Below the pieces are notes generated by a model that saw only the letters and a program-made list of their open reading frames with translations, was not told where the DNA came from and ran no database searches. A stretch of DNA of 64,000 nucleotides, from positions 1 to 64,000 of the forward strand of contig CADEEH010000006.1 of the NCBI GenBank assembly GCA_902826305.1, written 5' to 3'. Below, one piece after another: positions 1-6,488 of the stretch. Each line of letters begins with the position of its first letter. The first letter of the stretch is position 1. This stretch comes from an uncultured Burkholderiales bacterium (GTDB lineage: Bacteria; Pseudomonadota; Gammaproteobacteria; Burkholderiales; Burkholderiaceae_E). The translations under genes and the position numbers were made by a program.

Positions 1-559
1 TGCCGGTGTAGTAGATCCGCGCCTGTTCGACGTCGGTCCACTGGCGCTGGCCGGGTGTGTGGTCCATCAGCGAGATCAGCCGCAGCCGCGCGTGGCCGGC
101 GAACGGTTCGAACAGTTCGAGTGCATTGTGCGCCGGCAGTTCACAACGGACATGGATCAGATGCCGGCAGCGAAGGGCTCCGGCGGCCTGCAGCTGGTCG
201 AGCACCTCCAGCAGCGCACTCTGGTCGCGTGACCGGAACCCGTCGCCATACGGGTCGCCGACGCCGATCGCGTCGAGCACCGTGGTGATGCCGGCGCCGG
301 CCATCTCGGCGTCGTGCGCCTGGACGGCGGCCCGCATCGGGAACGTGACCTTCGGGCGCGGCATCACGTGGCGCTCGAGGTTGTCGGTGTGGACCTCGAC
401 CAGTCCGGGCAGCAACCAGTCGCCGTCGAGATCGACGGCCCCCGCCACCGAGGTCACGCCGTGGTCGATCGCCGCGATCCGCCCGTCGACGACAGACACG
501 GTCCCGCGCGCCAGCACCTCGTCGCGCAGGACCACACGGGCGTTCGTGAAGACACCCAT
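1..559 (-). CDS. phnM: PhnM, ribose-1-methylphosphonate triphosphate diphosphohydrolase (partial)
   Basis: Amidohydrolase-family enzyme of the C-P lyase pathway; the family removes diphosphate from alpha-D-ribose 1-methylphosphonate 5-triphosphate. The frame starts at ATG 559 (MGVFTNARVVLRDEV) and runs open off the left edge, so only about 186 N-terminal residues of a protein usually near 380 are present. The metal-binding motif VEVHTDNLERH, typical of PhnM, is visible about 55 residues in, followed by the HVMPRPKV segment. It lies 10 bp after phnL, as last visible member of a phnGHIJKLM operon. The truncation is caused by the window edge, not by decay. Confidence 0.93.
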   Translation of the reverse strand, partial: MGVFTNARVVLRDEVLARGTVSVVDGRIAAIDHGVTSVAGAVDLDGDWLLPGLVEVHTDNLERHVMPRPKVTFPMRAAVQAHDAEMAGAGITTVLDAIGVGDPYGDGFRSRDQSALLEVLDQLQAAGALRCRHLIHVRCELPAHNALELFEPFAGHARLRLISLMDHTPGQRQWTDVEQARIYYTG

Positions 560-569
560 GGCGCCGGCT

Positions 570-1310
570 TCAGGCCCGGGTGAAATCGAAACGGCGATCG
601 GCGACCGCATCGCGAACCTCCTCGTCGTGGAAGATGCCGACGATCGCGGATCCGCGCCGCTTGGCGTCGCGGATCAGCCCGATCACCACGCGCCGGTTCA
701 CCTCGTCCAGCGATGCGGTCGGCTCGTCGAGCAGGAGCAGCCGCGCCGGTACGATGAAGCCGCGGGCGATGTTGACCCGCTGCTGCTCGCCGCCGGAGAA
801 GGTCGCCGGCGGCAGGCTCCACAACCCGCGCGGCAGGTTCAGCCGCGCGAACAGCGCCCCCGCCTGCTCCCGCGCGACGTCGAGCGCCGCCTGCTGCAGC
901 GAATCGTCGAGCGGGTCGGCCTGCGCCTGGGGTGCCGGCTGGGCGGCCTCGATGACCCGCTCGGCGACGGCATCGATCGCCGGCTGGCGCGGCAGCACGC
1001 GCAGGAACTGGCTGACGTAGGCGATCTCGCGCCGGCGCAGCGAGACGATCAGACGCGGTGCCGCCGCCGCCAGGTCGACGCGCTCGCCGTCTGCCAGGCG
1101 AAGCCACAGGTGCCCGGCATCGACCGCATAGTTGCCGTGCAGGCACTTCATCAGCGTCGACTTGCCGCGTCCGGACGGGCCGACCAGCGCGACACACTCG
1201 CCTGCCTCGACACGCAGGCTGACCCCGTCGAGCACCCTCAGCTGCATCGCATCGCGCAGATGCAGCGTGAACCGCTTGTGGACGTCATCGACCTCGAGCA
1301 CCGGATTCAT
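570..1310 (-). CDS. phnL: PhnL, ABC-type ATP-binding protein of C-P lyase
   Basis: A 246-residue ABC ATPase. PhnL works with PhnGHI to form the ribose-1-phosphonate 5-triphosphate intermediate from phosphonate and ATP; it is not a transporter component in the usual sense. Walker A (GPSGRGKST) is near residue 44, the signature FSGGEQQRVNIARG and Walker B LLLLDEPTASLD are in the C-terminal half. The start ATG 1310 overlaps the phnK stop by four bases (ATGA), which fixes the start and indicates translational coupling. Length matches the family (about 235 residues). Confidence 0.94.
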   Translation of the reverse strand: MNPVLEVDDVHKRFTLHLRDAMQLRVLDGVSLRVEAGECVALVGPSGRGKSTLMKCLHGNYAVDAGHLWLRLADGERVDLAAAAPRLIVSLRRREIAYVSQFLRVLPRQPAIDAVAERVIEAAQPAPQAQADPLDDSLQQAALDVAREQAGALFARLNLPRGLWSLPPATFSGGEQQRVNIARGFIVPARLLLLDEPTASLDEVNRRVVIGLIRDAKRRGSAIVGIFHDEEVRDAVADRRFDFTRA

Positions 1311-2098
1311 GCCGGCACCACCGAGGACACCAGCAGCTGCGTGTAGGGATGCCGGGGATCATCGAGGACGCGGTCGGTCAGCCCCTGCTCGACGACGAGT
1401 CCCTGCTGCATCACCAGGGTCCGCTGCGAGAGCAGGCGCGCGACCCCGAGGTCGTGGGTGACGATGATGGCCGACAGGTGCAGCCGGCCCACGAGCAGTC
1501 GGATCAGGTCGAGCAGCCGGGCCTGGACCGACACGTCGAGCCCCGACGTCGGTTCGTCCATCAGCACCAGCCGCGGGCGGGTGACCAGATTGCGCGCGAT
1601 CTGCAGCCGCTGGCGCATCCCGCCGGAGAACTCGCGCGGGGAATCGTCCAGCCGCCGCGGGTCCAGGTCGACCCGGGCCAGCCAGCGGGTCGCGGTGTCG
1701 CGCAGTGTCGCGTACCGGCGCTCGCCCGATCCCATCAGGCGCTCGCCGACGTTGGCCCCGGCGCTGACGTTCATCCGCAAGCCCTCGTGCGCCTGTTGCT
1801 CGACGAACCCCCACTCGGTCCGGGCCAGTATCCGGCGTTCGCGCTCGGACACCGCGTGCACGTCGATCTCGACCGCGTCGCGACGTCGGTACAGCACCCG
1901 GCCCTGCGTCGGTGTCATCCTGCCGGCGATGCAGTTCAGCAGTGTCGACTTGCCCGAGCCCGACTCGCCGACGATCGCGACCACCTCGCCGGCATGCAGT
2001 TCGAGACTCGCCCCGTGCACCGCCCAGTGGCCGTCGCGTGCACCGGCGAAGCGATGGCCCAGGTTCTCGACCCGCAGCACCGGCGGCTCCGCGGTCAT
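1307..2098 (-). CDS. phnK: PhnK, ABC-type ATP-binding protein of C-P lyase
   Basis: A 263-residue ABC ATPase that docks on the PhnGHIJ core complex. Walker A GESGSGKST, signature FSGGMRQRLQIARN, Walker B LVLMDEPTSGLD and the switch His (IIVTHDLGV) are intact; the C-terminus has the oligopeptide/dipeptide-transporter-like end (DDPRHPYTQLLVSSV). The open frame extends far upstream, but the start is set at ATG 2098 because it overlaps the phnJ stop by four bases and protein similarity to PhnK begins there. Confidence 0.94.
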   Translation of the reverse strand: MTAEPPVLRVENLGHRFAGARDGHWAVHGASLELHAGEVVAIVGESGSGKSTLLNCIAGRMTPTQGRVLYRRRDAVEIDVHAVSERERRILARTEWGFVEQQAHEGLRMNVSAGANVGERLMGSGERRYATLRDTATRWLARVDLDPRRLDDSPREFSGGMRQRLQIARNLVTRPRLVLMDEPTSGLDVSVQARLLDLIRLLVGRLHLSAIIVTHDLGVARLLSQRTLVMQQGLVVEQGLTDRVLDDPRHPYTQLLVSSVVPA

Positions 2099-2925
2099 CG
2101 GCCCGCCTCCTGCTGTTCGCGGCAGTGATCGGTGTCCGAGCAGGTCCACCGCGTGACATCGTCGTCCATCACCAGCTCGTCGAGATAACTGGTGGTGCAG
2201 CCGCAGATCGCGCAGGCGTGACCCTGCGGTTCGATGCGGAACGGATGGTCCTCGAAGTCGAGGCTCCTGACATCGGTGTGCGGCGGTATCGCGTACAGCC
2301 GTTTCTCGCGACCGGCGCCGAAGAGCTGAAGGGCCGGCATCCGGTGCATCTTCGGATTGTCGAAGCTCGGGATCGGTGACGGGGACATCACGTACCGGCC
2401 GTCGACGAGCACCGGATAGTCGTAGGTGGTGTCGATCCTGCCCCAGCGCGCGATGTCTTCGTACAATTTCAGATGCATCAGGCCGTAGTCGGCGAACGCG
2501 TGCAGTTTCAGCGTCTCGCGCCGCCGCGGCTCGAGCTTGTACAGCGGCTCGGGCTGCGGCACCTGGTAAACCAGGATCTGCGACTCGGTCAGCGGCCGCT
2601 CCGGTATCCGGTGCCGGGTCTGGATGATCGTGGCCTGGGCGGTCCGCTCGGTGGTGCCAACACCGGTCGTGCGGGCGAAGAAGCGGCGGATGTTGACCGC
2701 GTTCGTGGTGTCGTCCGAGCCCTGGTCGATCACCTTGAGGACGTCGTCGCCACCGATCACCGCGGCGGTGACCTGGATGCCGCCGGTGCCCCAGCCGTAG
2801 GCCAGCGGCATCTCGCGCGAGCCGAACGGCACCTGGTGCCCCGGGATCGCGACAGCCTTCAGCAGCGCGCGACGGATCATCCGCTTGGTGCCTTCGTCGA
2901 GATAGGCGAAGTTGTAGCCCTTCAC
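2095..2925 (-). CDS. phnJ: PhnJ, radical-SAM carbon-phosphorus lyase
   Basis: The catalytic C-P lyase: it cleaves the C-P bond of ribose-1-methylphosphonate 5-phosphate using a 4Fe-4S cluster and S-adenosylmethionine. The protein has 276 residues, close to the family length. Four cysteines near the C-terminus (C238, C241, C262, C268) correspond in spacing to the three cluster ligands and the proposed thiyl-radical cysteine of characterised PhnJ; an extra C243 is present. The N-terminal MKGYNFAYLDEGTKRMIRRA segment is typical. The start is a GTG at 2925, not ATG, and it is the last unit of a fourfold 14-nt repeat that forms overlapping mini-ORFs (separate entry). Confidence 0.96.
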   Translation of the reverse strand: MKGYNFAYLDEGTKRMIRRALLKAVAIPGHQVPFGSREMPLAYGWGTGGIQVTAAVIGGDDVLKVIDQGSDDTTNAVNIRRFFARTTGVGTTERTAQATIIQTRHRIPERPLTESQILVYQVPQPEPLYKLEPRRRETLKLHAFADYGLMHLKLYEDIARWGRIDTTYDYPVLVDGRYVMSPSPIPSFDNPKMHRMPALQLFGAGREKRLYAIPPHTDVRSLDFEDHPFRIEPQGHACAICGCTTSYLDELVMDDDVTRWTCSDTDHCREQQEAGR

Positions 2926-2973
2926 GCAACCCCCTTCACGCAGCCCCCTTCATGCAGCCCCCTTCAGGCAGCC
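2918..2973 (-). repeat. Fourfold 14-nt tandem repeat carrying start codons upstream of phnJ
   Basis: Read on the minus strand, four exact-length 14-nt units follow each other: GGCTGCCTGAAGGG, GGCTGCATGAAGGG, GGCTGCGTGAAGGG and GGTTGCGTGAAGGG. The last contains the phnJ GTG start. Each unit holds a potential start codon (CTG 2967, ATG 2953, GTG 2939, GTG 2925). Translation from each of the first three gives five codons (MKGAA or MKGVA) and then a TGA that overlaps the next start by four bases. The block begins 3 bp after the phnI stop and fills the whole phnI-phnJ gap. Confidence 0.9.
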
Positions 2974-2976
2974 TCC

Positions 2977-4059
2977 TCACGCGCCGCGCTCCTCGCGCAG
3001 CGCGCGGATCAGCAGCAGTTCCGATTCGAACGTCACGTAGTGCGGCAGCTTCAGGTGCTGGACGAAGCCGGAGGCCTCGACGTTGTCGCCATGACTGAGC
3101 ACGAACTCGCTGTCCTGCGCCGGACTCTCGACCGGTTCGTCGAATTCGTCGCCGCGCATGACCCGATCGACCAGCGACATCGCCATCGCCTTGCGTTCGC
3201 CATGGCCGAACACCAGCCCCTGGCCGCGGGTGAACTGCGGTGGCCGCGCCGCGCTGCCCGCGAACTGGTTGACCATCTGGCAGTCGGTGAGATCGATCTC
3301 GCCGATCTCGATCGCAAAACCCAGCTCCTCGGGAACGAGTTCGACCGGTACCGCACCGAACCGGATCTCGCCGGCGAACGGATGGGTGTAGGAGAAGCCG
3401 CGCTGGGTCGAGTACCCCATGCCGAGCACCCATCCCTCGTCGGCGCGTGCGAGCATCTGCAGCCGGGCGCTCCGCCGCAGCGGATGCGCCGGCGGATCGC
3501 GGGTGATGTCCGGCGGCTCCGGATCGCCGTCGGCCGGTACACACGGTTCGATCAGGCCCTGGGCGGCGAGTGTGTCGATCGGGCTCGGCAACCTGTCGTC
3601 CGTCGCGACGTCGACCGCGTCAGGCGACGTCTGCGACTCGGCTTCACCCGCGCGTGCGAGCAGATCGAAGTCGAGCAGGCGCTGGCTGTAGTCGAACGAC
3701 GGACCGAGCAGCTGCCCGCCGGGGATGTCCTTGAAGATCGCCGACACGCGGCGACGCACCCGCATCCGGGAGGTATCGACCGGCTCGCAATATCCCCAGC
3801 GCGGCAGCGTCGTCCGGTAGGCGCGCAGCAGGAACACCGCCTCGATCGTGTCGCCGCCTGCCTGCTTGATCGCCAGCGCGGCCAGGTCGGGGTCGTACAG
3901 CGACGACTCGGCCATGACCCGGTCGACCTGCAGGCGCAGTTGCTCGCGGATCTGCGCCGGCACCAGCTCATCGACCGCCGGATCGCCGCGTCGTTGCCGG
4001 TCGAGCGAGCGCAGCGACTCGGCGATCGCCTGTTCACCTCCCTTGACCGCGATGTACAT
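2977..4059 (-). CDS. phnI: PhnI, C-P lyase core subunit / purine nucleoside phosphorylase-like
   Basis: A 360-residue PhnI (E. coli protein about 354). With PhnG, H and J it forms the C-P lyase core complex; alone the family acts as a nucleosidase that exchanges adenine for phosphonate with PhnGHL. The start MYIAVKGGEQAIAESL at ATG 4059 matches the family N-terminus, although the frame is open further upstream. The region with GMGYSTQRGFSYTHPFAGEIRFG and the HGERKAMAMSLVDR segment are family hallmarks. It starts 2 bp after the phnH stop. Confidence 0.95.
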   Translation of the reverse strand: MYIAVKGGEQAIAESLRSLDRQRRGDPAVDELVPAQIREQLRLQVDRVMAESSLYDPDLAALAIKQAGGDTIEAVFLLRAYRTTLPRWGYCEPVDTSRMRVRRRVSAIFKDIPGGQLLGPSFDYSQRLLDFDLLARAGEAESQTSPDAVDVATDDRLPSPIDTLAAQGLIEPCVPADGDPEPPDITRDPPAHPLRRSARLQMLARADEGWVLGMGYSTQRGFSYTHPFAGEIRFGAVPVELVPEELGFAIEIGEIDLTDCQMVNQFAGSAARPPQFTRGQGLVFGHGERKAMAMSLVDRVMRGDEFDEPVESPAQDSEFVLSHGDNVEASGFVQHLKLPHYVTFESELLLIRALREERGA

Positions 4060-4061
4060 CG

Positions 4062-4679
4062 TCAGTCCTCGAGGATGATCCGCGACGATCGCGGCACGGC
4101 CGCGAGCCGCTCGCCACAGGTCAGGATCAGTTCGACGCCCCGCGGGAACTCGTGCTCGAGTTCGGCACGGGCGTCCCAGAACGCAGGCTCCAGGCCCTCG
4201 ACCCGGAGCCGTTGCGCCGACTCGATGCCGGGTCCACGCAGCGACAACGTCCGACCTCGCGCGAACGACGGCACTTCGACGATCAGCGTCGCGCCGTCCT
4301 GCGGTGCCATGTCGCTGCCCGCCTGCAACGATCGCCAAAGGCCCGCCGGCGTCCGATCGGCGTCGATCACCGCGAAGGCCGCCTGCTCCGGCGTCGGCAC
4401 GATGCGGACACCGGTGTGGAAACGGAGATGGGCCGGAGCACCCGCCTCGTGCAGCGGACGATCGAGCCAGAGCGTCGTCTCCGCATCGAGCAGTGCCAGC
4501 AGCACCGCCGCCCGGGCCGGGCCGAGTGCAGCATCGTCGAGGCCGGCGAGTGTGTCGGACGAAAGCGCCCGGAGGCGACCCGGCCGCGCCACCGCATCGA
4601 GCACCGCACGAAACACCTGTTGCGATGCCTGTGCCGGCCGCGCGAAGCCGCGACCGACCTGTGCCAGCGAGTCGGTCAT
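4062..4679 (-). CDS. phnH: PhnH, C-P lyase core subunit
   Basis: A 205-residue PhnH, a structural subunit of the PhnGHIJ core complex with a fold related to PLP-dependent transferases but without bound cofactor. The sequence shows the family pattern: an N-terminal segment (FARPAQASQQVFRAVLDAVARPGR), the WLDRPLHEAG region, and the FARGRTLSLRGPGIE motif. The start at ATG 4679 overlaps the phnG stop by four bases; an open frame upstream in the same phase is ignored for that reason. Confidence 0.94.
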   Translation of the reverse strand: MTDSLAQVGRGFARPAQASQQVFRAVLDAVARPGRLRALSSDTLAGLDDAALGPARAAVLLALLDAETTLWLDRPLHEAGAPAHLRFHTGVRIVPTPEQAAFAVIDADRTPAGLWRSLQAGSDMAPQDGATLIVEVPSFARGRTLSLRGPGIESAQRLRVEGLEPAFWDARAELEHEFPRGVELILTCGERLAAVPRSSRIILED

Positions 4680-5152
4680 GTCGCCGCCTCCGGTTGCAGC
4701 GTGAAGAATCGAACCCGTGTCGCCTCGGTCCGAGCCCTCTGCGCCCGGTCGTGCTCGACACGCTGCGCACGAAGAGGTTCGACGACGTCGTGCAGCAGGC
4801 GGTCCCGCAGGTCGGTCCGCTGCAACAGCGCATCGAGCCGTGCGATCCGGTCCGCCCGGTCCTCGTCGCGTCCGAGCAGGTAGCCGATCCCCGCGGTCAG
4901 GCTGCCGTCGGCCGCCCGATGGCGGACCGCGCATCGTGTCACCGTCGCCTCGCCGACGTTGAAACGATCGCCGCTGTTGCCGATGCGCGCCCGCACCATC
5001 ACCAGGCCGATCTCGGGTGCACGCAGGACTTCGAAGCAATGCCCCTCGAGCAGCGGCGTGCTCAGGCGCTCCAGCGACGCCGGATCGGCCCGGGTCAGGA
5101 CACGCAGCCAGTCGATGCGCCGCGAGTGGGGATCGGATCGGAGTTCGGTCAC
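4676..5152 (-). CDS. phnG: PhnG, C-P lyase core subunit
   Basis: A 158-residue PhnG, first gene of the operon and part of the PhnGHIJ complex. The body with GHCFEVLRAPEIGLVMVRAR and the FNVGEATVTRCAVR and GYLLGRDEDRA motifs is typical. The frame is open farther upstream but has no ATG near the conserved N-terminus; GTG 5152 (MTELRSDPHSRR) is the most plausible start because it leaves the intergenic palindrome at 5160-5171 as non-coding DNA. The true start could be a few codons different. Confidence 0.92.
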   Translation of the reverse strand: MTELRSDPHSRRIDWLRVLTRADPASLERLSTPLLEGHCFEVLRAPEIGLVMVRARIGNSGDRFNVGEATVTRCAVRHRAADGSLTAGIGYLLGRDEDRADRIARLDALLQRTDLRDRLLHDVVEPLRAQRVEHDRAQRARTEATRVRFFTLQPEAAT

Positions 5153-5159
5153 GCGGATG

Positions 5160-5171
5160 TCATCTAGATGA
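5160..5171. promoter_or_regulatory. Candidate PhnF operator, 12-bp perfect palindrome
   Basis: The sequence TCATCTAGATGA is a perfect 12-bp palindrome located 8 bp upstream of the phnG start and 49 bp upstream of divergent phnF. HutC-subfamily GntR regulators, to which PhnF belongs, usually bind short palindromes centred on TA or CTAG. Position, symmetry and the adjacent regulator gene suggest this is where PhnF represses the operon. Binding is inferred. Confidence 0.6.
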
Positions 5172-5220
5172 TTCAGGATGCCGGTGGAGTATCCGCACAA
5201 CCGATGACAGTTTCTTGACC

Positions 5221-5964
5221 ATGCTGCAAGGAGTCGTCGACCCACGGTCGCACACGGCCGAGTCGCCTCGCTGGGCGCGGATCGCGGCCGCCTTGCGCGA
5301 GGACATCGCCAGCGGACGGGTCGCCGCCGGCACACGGCTGCCGAACGAGACGCGGCTGGCCGAACGGTTCGATGTCAACCGGCACACGTTGCGACAGGCG
5401 GTGCGGCAGCTCGCCCACGAGGGACATCTGCGGGTCGTCCAGGGACGTGGCACGTTCGTTCGTGCGCTGGTCCTGGACTACGCGCTCAAGCGCCGGACAC
5501 GGCTGACCGAAAACGTCGCCCAGGCCGGTGAACACGCGCAGCGCGAACTGCTGCAGCACCGGTGTGTCGACGTCGGCGAATGGGCCGAGGCGTTGCGCCT
5601 GCCATCACCCGCCGCGGTCGAGATGCTGCACACCCGCGCCTGTGTTCGCGGCCGCCCGATCGGGCTGAGCACGACGGTCTATCCGTCGGTGCGACTGGCC
5701 GGCATCGCGCAGGCATTCGTCGCGACCGGCTCGATCACCGCCGCCTTGCGGGCACTGGGCGTGGCCGACTATCAGCGCGCCAGCAGCACCGTGTCATGCC
5801 GGCTGCCGAGCACCGACGAGGCCGACCTGCTCGCCCGCGCGGCCACCGAACCGGTGCTCGTGGTCCAGTTCGTCAGCGTCGACGAGACCGGTGTGCCGAT
5901 CGAAGCCGGGCGCACGCTGTTCGCCGCCGACGCGGTGCAGCTCCGGGTGTCACACGACCGATGA
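5221..5964 (+). CDS. phnF: PhnF, GntR/HutC-family phosphonate regulator
   Basis: A 247-residue transcription factor. Residues about 15-75 form the GntR winged helix-turn-helix (WARIAAALREDIASGRVAAG, then LPNETRLAERFDVNRHTLRQA), followed by the wing HLRVVQGRGTFV; the rest is a UTRA ligand-binding domain ending in EAGRTLFAADAVQLRV. The start ATG 5221 (MLQGVVDPRSH) is chosen because upstream codons run into the opposite operon. It is divergent from phnG with 68 bp between them. By family, PhnF represses phn genes and responds to phosphate or phosphonate signals. Confidence 0.9.
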   Translation: MLQGVVDPRSHTAESPRWARIAAALREDIASGRVAAGTRLPNETRLAERFDVNRHTLRQAVRQLAHEGHLRVVQGRGTFVRALVLDYALKRRTRLTENVAQAGEHAQRELLQHRCVDVGEWAEALRLPSPAAVEMLHTRACVRGRPIGLSTTVYPSVRLAGIAQAFVATGSITAALRALGVADYQRASSTVSCRLPSTDEADLLARAATEPVLVVQFVSVDETGVPIEAGRTLFAADAVQLRVSHDR

Positions 5965-5979
5965 ACGGCCGGATCGTCG

Positions 5980-6441
5980 TCAGGCCGATTGCTTCGGGCG
6001 CCCGGTCTTCAATGGCGGCAGGGCCTCCAGCGCGGCCCGCAGCGCGGTGTCGTCCAGTGCGGCCAGCACCTGCAGGCCGCTGCGCAGCAGCTCGCTCTTC
6101 TTCGTGGGCCGCCTGAAGCCGAGGGCACGCTCCTTGAGTGCAGCGATCAGGTCGAAATCGGCCTGCGGCATCGTGAAGCTGTCGCGGACCAGCTTCTTCT
6201 TCGTCTTCGGCGGCTCGACGACGGCGGACGTGGCCTGCACGATGTGGCCCGGTTTCGCGGCGGGCTTGCGGCGGACCTTGGCACCGGGCCGGCTCGCCGG
6301 CTTGGGCGATGCCTTCTTCGCCGCGCCGGTCGCCGGTTTGGCCGCAGACTTGCCGGCCGACTTGCGAGGTGCCTTCCCGGTTCGCGGGGCCGGCTTGCCG
6401 GCGGGTCGGCGCCTCGAGGCGGCGGTCGGGTTCACGTGCAT
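5980..6441 (-). CDS. Lys/Ala/Pro-tailed small protein with a conserved C-terminal domain
   Basis: A 153-residue protein in two parts. Residues about 1-72 are a very basic, low-complexity tail rich in KPA, KSAGK and AKK repeats, like histone H1-type tails of bacterial nucleoid proteins. The C-terminal half (KLVRDSFTMPQADFDLIAAL, then RPTKKSELLRSGLQVLAAL) looks like a short helical, possibly ribbon-helix-helix-like DNA-binding domain. The start ATG 6441 has an AGGA eight bases upstream; a GTG six bases earlier is possible. It is divergent from the pyruvate-kinase-like gene across an AT-rich inverted repeat. Function is not known; DNA binding is inferred from composition. Confidence 0.7.
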   Translation of the reverse strand: MHVNPTAASRRRPAGKPAPRTGKAPRKSAGKSAAKPATGAAKKASPKPASRPGAKVRRKPAAKPGHIVQATSAVVEPPKTKKKLVRDSFTMPQADFDLIAALKERALGFRRPTKKSELLRSGLQVLAALDDTALRAALEALPPLKTGRPKQSA

Positions 6442-6457
6442 GGTCACGATCCTTTCG

Positions 6458-6483
6458 GTATAAATCGTTTATACAGTTTATAC
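6458..6483. promoter_or_regulatory. AT-rich divergent promoter region with TTTATAC repeats
   Basis: Between two divergent genes, GTATAAA (6458-6464) and TTTATAC (6468-6474) form an inverted repeat with a 3-bp spacer, and a second TTTATAC follows at 6477-6483, nine bases after the first. This AT-rich stretch stands out in GC-rich surroundings and contains -10-like hexamers in both directions. It may be a promoter with an operator for a small DNA-binding protein such as the neighbouring 153-residue one; this is inference. Confidence 0.5.
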
Positions 6484-6488
6484 GAGCC

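Noticed and set aside
57..1346. 429-codon plus-strand frame across the phn operon
   Set aside because: Antisense of phnM and phnL; GC-rich DNA leaves long shadow frames and the minus strand has clear families.
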